Shown here: positions 55,748 to 64,000 of the stretch, piece by piece
Layout of the letters: every line of letters starts with the position of its first letter
How positions within the stretch are numbered: position 1 is the first letter of the stretch
Source: Costus lasius
Lineage: Eukaryota > Streptophyta > Magnoliopsida > Zingiberales > Costaceae
Reading direction: 5' to 3'
NCBI GenBank assembly: GCA_027563935.2
Contig: JANVAS020000239.1
Span: 2,046,001 to 2,110,000 of the forward strand
DNA: 64,000 nt
The notes under the pieces: generated by a model
Database searches by the model: none
Seen by the model: only the letters and a program-made list of their open reading frames with translations
What the model was told of the DNA's origin: nothing
Program-made: the position numbers and the translations under genes

Positions 55748-57570
55748 GGTGTTCGTTGCTGCAGGAATCTACAACAATGCAAGAACAGCAAGGTCAGTAT
55801 CAATGTAAAGAATCAATTCAGGACTTATGAATGATTCTTTTTCTCACTATTTTATCTGACTGAAAAATCCATTAAAACAGTCCGAAAGAGTAAAACTCTT
55901 TTAGTGAGATGGGATCCAGATTTCATACTTGGTCTCCGCGTCCCGCTCAGGCGTGATAAGATGCACAGAGAGTACAAGCACTAATCTCTGGTAGGCTGTC
56001 CCAGCCAATCGCCAACCCGTGCGATTCCCCTTCATCTGGGCAATCCAGCAGACTGTGCCAACTGAGTTGGTACAACACAATCTCTGACCCCACAGATGGC
56101 TGCCTCCATGCGCTACCATATGCGCCACATATGTAGCCTACATGGTCAAGCTGACCCGACCTACTCCCTGGACCACCACGTGCTATGCTGAGCAACGAGA
56201 AGCGATAAATCCCTTCTCTGTAACACGCAGGTGTAATCCCGCACCGTCTGAAGATAGATGGACATGCCCACTGAGTGGGTACAACACGGCTCCAACGATA
56301 ATCAGAACAGTGAGGTTTCGCGTCAGAAGGAATACGAGCTTGATATTTTAGCGTTGGATTTTAACGGTCTTTTATCTTCTTCACTATCATGCAATTCCTA
56401 TGGTGATAGCAGAAGATAAATAAATCATGATGTTCTACTTATTTAAACAATAAAAGAAAGCATGGATCTTATGTGGTAAAAGCCCATAGCCTAAGTAAGA
56501 CCTTAAGATACTTAAGTCTTCACTTGCTTTTCTTCATGGGTCTTTAGCTACTCAACTGGCCCAACCCAGGGCCCAAGCGCCATCTGCAGCTCAGGTGCGC
56601 CCACCAGGTAAATGCGCATGTCCCAGAGTCAAACCCTGGACCTCCCACCTGGTCTAGCCACTGCTGCATGCGCCTCTGCCATGTGTGCTTTGTGCTCTTG
56701 TCTGATTAACTTACAAATTAATCTATCTAGACAAGATTGACTCGCAGGTCAATTACATTTTATAAATTAAAAACAATGTGATGCGCAGATCACAATAATT
56801 AATTTACATTTTAATACAGGCACGCAGGCCCCAGCACAGCACACATTTAACATGGGCAGCCCACATAAGAATAAATAAACAAGCATATGCATCAATCAAC
56901 ATGTGATCCAATCATGAAAATTAAATTTCGAAAACCCCATAGGCATCAATTTTAATTTTCTTATATGCCCTCACTACCTTACAACGGTCCATTACTAGGG
57001 ATCCACTCATCCAACCTAGTCAGATCCACTGCCCTTACATGCACCAAGTCCTAACTGACTTGAGTCGACCAAAAGGTCAACAATGCATGCGCCAAGGGCT
57101 GAACGACCACAATGAGGTCTGGCAAGCGGGTGTGACCCCGGGCCTAACTCATGTGCGTTCATAGGTTGTCTCAATCAGACATCGCTACACGCCTGTCTGC
57201 AGTCGACCTATAGCCACCAGATGCTTGCGCACAGGTGCTATCTGGTCAACCCATCAAGGCTGTCAGATGGTCTGATCAGACATTTTGGATCTAACATAGG
57301 GGATGACTTCAACCCTAATAACCCGTCTAAGGGTTTATAGTAAGGCCTTAGATCTATAGTGAGTCGCGCATGTCATGAAAGTTTTGAGAACAAAAACTAA
57401 AACATGTAAAGCATGCGCCAACAAAAGTTCATCTCATACATGCGCCACAAACAAAATACATCTATCCAGTATTTTCGCATGATGAGAAATATTAGATCTA
57501 AACATTCAACATACATGGATCACCATAAGCAATCATATGAATATATAAAAACCTAGGCTCTGATACCAAT
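55748..57570 (-). other. leader of D (1823 nt)
   Basis: Contains palindrome 2 (56055-56077), palindrome 1 (about 56264-56286), the 75-codon uORF (55901-56128) and the tRNA-like module (56625-56681). The module here has GGTTTGACTCT in the B-box position with stem CCAGG/TCTGG and the same 46-base spacing. Confidence 0.85.
57557..57568 (-). other. primer binding site (tRNA-iMet), D
   Basis: Minus strand TGGTATCAGAGC, two bases inside the LTR. Confidence 0.9.
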
Positions 57571-59260
57571 TGTAAGTCCCCTTAATCTAGGAGGCCGAAA
57601 CCCTAAGGGAGGCGCATATAAAAATTCGCATAGGAAGCTAGGGTTTCAAGAGATCTTAATATATTCATATGATCAACTTTCGAATGCTAGTATAGAAGAG
57701 AAAGATCCATACCATTGCCATCAATTGGATGGTGTCTTGGAAGGAGAGAGCGAAAGGGATCTCCTCCAAAGGTGGCGCACACAAATGATGTCGCCTACTT
57801 TCTTGGTGCTCCTTGTGCTAGCAAGGTTCCAAGAAGTCTTGATCGAATGAAAAAGGGATGAGAGAGTGAATCCTTGCTTGGCGATTTCTCCTTCCTTGTC
57901 GTCAACTCCACCAACACTTCGAAATCTCAGAGACACGAGAGAGAGGAGCGACAATAGGTGTCAGGGAGAAAAACGTGAGGCATGGTCACGTTTAGAGACA
58001 TGCTTTCTAAAAATAGAAAGCCTCAACGTTCATGCGCTCATGCGACTATGGGTTTGCCCAAAGCGCATTTTTCTCATCACTTGAACCATGCGCTCATGTA
58101 ATGAGCCAGTTCAAATCGAGTTGGTTCGGTTCAAGAAACCAAACAAGCCAAGCAACTGGTCCAGATCATAATAAACCCATAAAGCTTAAGATCTGACATT
58201 TGATCTCTTGATGCTCCTGATCTCACTGATCTAGCATCTATTCTCTCGATCGAAGCTTACCGATCTCAAGCCCTAATCAATCAAACATGATCAGACCAGA
58301 TCTCACTTACAATCAGAGATCAAATCCCTTTAAACTGAACTTAAACAATTCAGTCCACACGATCTGACTTAAGTAAGCCATATCATCAAATTGTGCGACC
58401 CTGAGGGTTTCCTTTAAATGTCGGTAACGATAACTTACGTTATCACGATCAGTGAGGGGTATCTAGCAACACATCACTGTCTCCCGATATAAAGGAAAGA
58501 GTCTTCCAAGACTACACCCAAACAACAGCACAAGTGTGAATCAACTCACTAGGCATACATGATTCCTTTGCCACTGGATGTTCTTATTGGACAAGCGTGT
58601 CAAGCTTGTAACTCCAATATGATGAGCATGATTAGATCAGATGAACACAGTCACCTGGGCATGGCCATACACTTTCTCAATCATCTCATCCAGGGGGCCC
58701 CTTTAGAACATCACACTCTAATTAAAGAGACGGCAATCCTTTGTCTATCACTAATGCCCTAACATGACTCAAGCTCACCATCCAAGATAGTCTATAACCA
58801 TTATGTTTCAAATGATATTGAACTACCTCAAAACAATGACAATCATCATTTAGAAACACAAGCGATCTCAAGTCAGAGGAAATGTGCCACTTGTCGCATT
58901 CAAGGATTATTCACATTGTGACAGACAATTGAATATCCTAGTAGGGTCCGTCTAGTACATCCAATGTACCCATGAGTCTACATCTTATTCCATGCTTGAA
59001 GCATCCTATAAGATTAGAGCACATATTAGTCTCAATCATATCAAGGCTGTCTCATGTTCACCAAGATATCTCGACTAAGGACATTACAGCATGTCAGCCT
59101 AGCTGAACAGCTTTGAGACATTATTCAGAAGTACAATTATTGCAGCAGACAATATAACAACCTGAATAACAACCATGCCTTTATAAACATAAGAGTTTAT
59201 TACATGATACTGATACAATCCCAAGGCCTCAAACATTAGCCTTAAGGGCATACCCCAACA
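57571..59260 (-). repeat. 5' LTR of D (1690 bp)
   Basis: Plus strand TGTAAGTCCCC...CCCCAACA; partner of 31923-33611. C(A/T)8G box at 58007-58016. Confidence 0.92.
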
Positions 59261-59773
59261 GTCCATCTATCTTCAGACGGTGCGGGATTACACCTGCGTG
59301 TTACAGGGAAGGGATTTATCGCTTCTCGTTGCTCAGCATAGCACGTGGTGGTCCAGGGAGTAGGTCGGGTCAGCTTGACCATGTAGGCTACATATGGGGC
59401 ATATGATAGCACATGGAGGCAGCCATCTGTGGGATCAGAGACTGTGTTGTACCAACTCAGTTGGCACAGTCTGCTGGATTGCCCAGATGAAGGGGAATCG
59501 CACGGGTTGGCGATTGGCAGGGACTGCCTACCAGAAATTAGTGCTTGTACTCTCTGTGCATCTTTTCTCGCCTGAGCGGGACGCGAAGACCAAGTATGAA
59601 ATCTGGATCCCATCTCACTAAAAGAGTTTTACTCTTTCGGGCTGTTTTGCTGGATTTTTCAGCCAGATAAAATAGTGAGAAAAGAATCATTCTGAAGTCC
59701 TGAATTGATTCTTAACATTGATACTGACCTTGCTGTTCTTGCATTGTTGTAGATTCCTGCAGCAACGAACACC
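59261..59773 (+). other. leader of E, second part
   Basis: Begins with the right TSD copy gtcca and continues the leader of E to the gag ATG. Palindrome 2 is at 59445-59467 and the 75-codon uORF at 59394-59621. Confidence 0.85.
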
Positions 59774-62700
59774 ATGAGCTTCAATGTGCGATCCCTACTG
59801 GAAAGGGAGAAGTTTGCTGGGCCAAACTTCTCAGACTGGTACGGACACCTTAAGATCGTTCTTAAGGCTGAGAGGAAACTGTATGTCCTCGAGACGGCTA
59901 TACCGCCTCAACCCGCTCCGAACGCCGCAAGGGGAGATCGGGATGCCTATGAAAAGCATGTCAATGATAGCATTGATGTCGCTTGCCTGATGCTAGCGTC
60001 TATGACGCCACCGCTGCAGCGTCAGCATGAGGATATGTCTGCTATGGAAATCATAGCAAACCTCAAGATGCTATATGCTGCACAGGCGAGGACTGAACGC
60101 TATAATTTGACCAAGCTTTTCTTTCACAGCAAACTGGCTGAAGGGAGTCCAGTGGGAGCTCATGTGCTCAAGATGATTGGGCACAAAGAGGCTCTAGAGA
60201 AACTGGGGCATACCATCAATCAGGAGCTTGCTGTAGACATTATTCTGCAGTCTCTCCCGGCCTCTTTCGATCCGTTCATTATTAATTTTAATATGAACAA
60301 GATCGACTGTACTCCGGCAGAGTTGCTGAATATGCTCTTGACTACAGAGGAAACTCTAAAGGGCAAGCCTTCAACCTCTGTCTTGATGTTCCCTTCCAGG
60401 AACAAGAAGAAGGGGAAGAAGGGCAAAGCCCCTGTCAAGAATTACAACAAGGCTCTGAAACAGAAGGTTAAGCGGTCGAAGGAATACAGATGTTTCCACT
60501 GTGGCTAGCTGGGTCACTAGAAAAAGGACTGTAAAGCACTCCAAGGAGACAAGAAGGGAAGCATCGTTTCCGGCTCAGGTATTTTCGTGACTGAAGTCAT
60601 GATATCCTCTTCTTCTATTTCATGGGTGTTGGACACTGCATGTGGAGTTCACATTTGTTCAAATGTACAGGAACTCAAGAGAAGAAGACAGGTGGGACAG
60701 CATGAGGTGGACCTACGAGTTGGAAACGGGGCACGGGTTGCTGCTGTTGCTGTAGGAGAATATTACATCTCATTACCATCTGGTCTTGTATTAGAACTAA
60801 ACAATTGTTACTTTGTACCAAGCATTACTAAAAATATTATCTCCATTCCTGCTCTTGTCAGGAAAGGATTTTCCTTTGAATGCAAGACTTCAAAGTGTTA
60901 TCTTTCTTATGATAATATTGTTTATGCTACTGGATCAATTAACAATGGGTTATTCATGTTGGACATGGAATGTTCTATACAAAACATTGATAATAAGAAA
61001 GCCAAGAATGCTGATGACAGCACCTTGTTATGGCATAGTCGTTCAGGCCATATTAACAAGAAATGCATTAAGCGGTTGCATGATCATGGACTGCTGGGAT
61101 CATTCTCCTATGAGGAGATTGATACATGCAAAGCTTGTTTATTGGGTAAAATGACGAAGTCTCCTTTTCCTAACAAAGGTCAAAGGGCTTCAGGTTTACT
61201 TGACCTTATACACAGTGATGTGTGTGGGCCATTTAGTAAACATGCCAGAGGTGGCTATTCGTACTTCATTACCTTTACTGATGATTTCAGTAGATATGGG
61301 TATGTCTATCTAATGAGACATAAGAGTGAATCTTTTGACAAGTTCAAAGAGTTCAAAAATGAAGTACAGAATCAGCTAGGCCGAAATATCAAGGCACTTC
61401 ATTCTGATCGAGGTGGAGAATACCTAAGTCGAGAATTTACTGACTATCTGAAGGAGTGTGGGATTATCTCACAGCTCACTCCACCAGGAACACCGCAGTG
61501 GAATGGTGTATCCGAGAGGAGGAACAGAACCTTACTAGATATGGTTCGTTCTATGATGAGTTAGGCTACTCTACCTTACTCCTTTTGGGGTTTTGCACTG
61601 GAAACAGCTGCAAAGGTACTAAACCGAGTGCCATCCAAGGCAGTTTCAAAGACTCCATATGAATTATGGTATGGGAAACAGCCGAGCTTGACATTTATTA
61701 AGATCTGGGGTTGCGAGGCTTATGTCAAAAAGCTCACCTCTGGGAAACTAGAGAGCAGATCTGAGAAATGCATCTTTGTCGGTTACCCTAAGGAAACTAA
61801 GGGTTATTATTTCTACGATCCCAAAGAGAACAAGGTATTTGTTGCTCGGACGGCCATTTTTCTTGAGAAGGAGTTTCTTCTGCAAGAGGCCAGTGGGAGA
61901 GAAATAAAGCTGGATGAGAATCCAGAGGAAGGACAAAGTAGTCAAGCACAGTTGGATGAGCCTGAGCCAGTTGAGCAGGTTATTGAACAACCTGAGGCTC
62001 AGATATCACGGGAACCGCGAAGATCAGGTAGGATCCGTCGACAGCCTGAGCGCTATGACGGAGTCTACATCATTGATCATGATGAACCCCTCACTTATGC
62101 GGATGCGGTTAGTGGACCGGAGTCAGCTAGATGGCTTGAAGCTATGCGAGCCGAGATGGACTCCATGTCAGATAACCAAGTCTGGGATTTGGTTGATCCG
62201 CCTCCGGGAGTTATCCCTATAGGCTGTAAATGGATCTTCAAGAAGAAGATTGACATGAATGGTAACGTGGTTACCTATAAAGGCAGGCTAGTTGCGAAAG
62301 GTTTCAAACAAATCTACGGGATAGACTATGTTGAAACTTTCTCTCCTGTAGCCATGTTCAAGTCTATTCGGATTATTCTCGCAATAGCAGCATATTACGA
62401 TTATGAGATCTGGCAGATGGATGTGAAGACCGCTTTCCTTAATGGAAAACTGGATGAGGATGTGTATATGACACAACCTGAAGGTTTCACTAGTCCATCA
62501 GATCATCATAAAATATGCAAGTTAAAGAAGTCCATTTATGGACTTAAGCAAGCATCTAGAAGCTGGAATATTCGTTTTGATGAATCAATCTGTGAATTTG
62601 GTTTCATCAAGAATGAAGATGACCCGTGTGTATATAAGAGGTTTAGTGGGAGCGTAATTACTTTCCTAGTCCTTTACGTCGATGATATCTTAATCATTGG

Positions 62701-63658
62701 AAACGATATTCCTGAACTGCATGCTGTTAAAGCATGGTTAAGAAAATGTTTCCAGATGAAAGATTTAGGAGAAGCAGCCTATGTATTAAGTGTGAAGATC
62801 TACAGGGATAGATCTAAGAGGCTTCTCGGGCTGTGCCAAAGTACTTACATGGATAAAGTCCTGGAGAGATTTCATTTAGAGAATTCTAAAAGAGGATATC
62901 TTCCAGTCAGACATGGTCTGAATCTTTCAAAGAGTCAGTGTCCACAAACACAGACTGAGAAAGATGAAATGGACAATACGCCTTATGCTTCGGCTATTGG
63001 ATCCATTATGTATGCGATGTTGTGTACTCGCCCTGACGTCGCTTACGGGTTAAGCGTGACCAGTCGATTCCAAAGTAATCCAGGTCAGGCGCACTGGATT
63101 GCAGTCAAGAACATTTTGAAATATCTGCGGAGGACCAAAGATATGTTCTTGGTATATGGTGGTCAGGAAGAACTCAGTATAGAAGGATATACTGACGCTT
63201 CATTCCAATCGGACCAGGATGATTTCTGATCGCAATCAGGCTATGTTTTTAGCTTGAATGGAGGAGCAGTGGTGTGGAAAAGTTTCAAACAGTCTATTGT
63301 TGCTGATTCCACAACAGAAGCCGAGTATGTTGCAGCCTCAGAAGCATCTAAGGAGGTAGTGTGGATTCATAAGTTCATTTAGGAACTTGGTGTTGTTCCT
63401 TCGAGTGCTGATCCTTTGGTTATCTTCTGTGACAACACTGGAGCAATAGCACAAGCAAAGGAACCACAGTCGCACCAGAAGTCCAAGCACATATAGAGAC
63501 GGTTTCACTTGATCCGGGAGATCATTAATCGTCGCGAGATCAAAATCTGCAAGGTTCATACAGATGACAATCTGGCTGACCCACTTACCAAGCCTCTGGC
63601 GCAGCAGAAGCATGAGAAGCACTGTAATAATATGGGTTTGAGATTTCTCAACCATTAG
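59774..63658 (+). pseudogene. copia E gag-pol with six premature stops
   Basis: Same frame throughout (3885 nt, 1295 codons with the terminal TAG at 63656-63658; no net indel). Premature stops: TAG 60506 (Gln in knuckle), TAG 60518 (Trp in knuckle), TAG 61562 (Gln in integrase), TGA 63227 (Arg, RNase H), TAG 63380 (Gln) and TAG 63494 (Gln). All are C-to-T or G-to-A changes at CG or CAG/CTG. Gag, protease (WVLDTACG), integrase, RT (YVDD) and RNase H are otherwise readable. RIILAIAAYY, SICEFGF and PELHAV ally it with A. Confidence 0.94.
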
Positions 63659-63667
63659 ATTAAGTGC

Positions 63668-63678
63668 AAGTGGGAGAT
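63668..63678 (+). other. polypurine tract of E
   Basis: AAGTGGGAGAT before the LTR start. Confidence 0.8.
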
Positions 63679-64000
63679 TGTTGGGGTATGCCCTTAAGGC
63701 TAATGTTTGAGGCCTTGGGATTCTTTCAGTATCATGTATAAACTCTTATGTTTATAAAGGCAATGGTTGTTATTCAGTTTGTTACATTGTCTGCTGCAAT
63801 AAGTGTGCTTCTGAATAATGTCTCAATGCTGTTCAGCTAGGCTGACATGCAATGAAGTCCTTAGTCGAGATATCTTGGTGAACATGAGACAGCCTTGATA
63901 TGATTGAGACTAATATGTGTTCTAATCTTATAGGATGCTTCGAGCATGGAATAAGATGTAGACTCATGGGTACATTAGATGTACTGGACAGACCCTACTA
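63679..64000 (+). repeat. 3' LTR of E, start only
   Basis: TGTTGGGG... runs off the window edge. Two differences from the 5' LTR in these 322 bp (caacta/cagcta, cacta/cccta). Confidence 0.92.

Larger units (their letters stand above)
31923..59260 (-). mobile_element. copia element D, interrupted by B
   Basis: On the minus strand: 5' LTR 57571-59260, PBS, leader 55748-57570, gag-pol 53304-55747 continued at 33632-35072, purine tract, 3' LTR 31923-33611. It is flanked by the TSD gtcca (31918-31922 and 59261-59265) in the leader of E. I count about 13 substitutions and one 1-base indel between its LTRs. Confidence 0.92.
26426..64000 (+). mobile_element. copia element E (right end beyond window)
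   Basis: The outermost near-complete element of the tower. Parts are the 5' LTR 26426-30603 (split by a gypsy solo LTR), the leader 30604-31922 plus 59266-59773 (split by D), gag-pol 59774-63658, and the 3' LTR from 63679. It is inserted in LTR F; the presumed TSD acttt is at 26421-26425. Over the first ~320 bp its LTRs differ at two positions that I can see. Confidence 0.9.

Overview
The window reads as a gene-free block of nested LTR retrotransposons from a flowering plant nuclear genome. Everything I can identify is a Ty1/copia or Ty3/gypsy element. Hallmarks are CCHC gag knuckles, retropepsin, reverse transcriptase (RT), RNase H and integrase, primer binding sites complementary to plant initiator tRNA-Met (TGGTATCAGAGC) or tRNA-Asp, purine tracts, and 5-bp target site duplications (TSDs). 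The species cannot be named from this sequence. I found no cellular protein gene, rRNA, functional tRNA gene or CRISPR array.

Layout. 1-7080: 3' part of a Ty3/gypsy chromovirus (Tekay-like) with a 3-kb LTR, inserted in the integrase of copia copy A. 7081-10996: rest of copia A and its 3' LTR, itself inserted in the LTR of an old relative, copia G (10997 to about 13890). About 13891-25341: two LTRs of a tRNA-Asp-primed gypsy family (X1, X2, minus strand), placed on either side of two decayed plus-strand gypsy fragments (gypsy-2, gypsy-3). 25342-64000: a tower of one copia family. LTR F (minus) is split by element E (plus, runs off the right edge). E holds a gypsy solo LTR in its 5' LTR and element D (minus) in its leader. 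D holds B (plus) in its RT gene. B holds C (minus) in its 3' LTR. The D, B, C and solo-LTR insertions have matching 5-bp TSDs on both sides (gtcca, aggat, cttgg, atctt).

Condition. C has two LTRs with no difference I could find (1710 bp each) and one open 1293-codon gag-pol frame, so it is the youngest and the best candidate for an autonomous element. B has about 10 LTR differences and one inserted base in gag. D has about 13 LTR differences, and its frame is open across the B insertion. E has six in-frame stops, all at CG or CAG/CTG sites, as expected from deamination of methylated cytosine. The order of LTR divergence (C<B<D) agrees with the nesting order.

How the parts work together. Each complete copia copy has an LTR of about 1.7 kb, a tRNA-iMet primer site, a leader of about 1.83 kb, one gag-protease-integrase-RT-RNase H frame, a purine tract and a second LTR. 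The unexplained structure is mostly noncoding and shared by copies: a pair of palindromic stems in the leader with a compensatory base-pair change, a tRNA T-arm-like hairpin with A/B-box-like spacing, a C(A/T)8G box inside a hairpin in a fast-changing LTR segment, a 75-codon upstream ORF, and antisense ORFs in the LTR.
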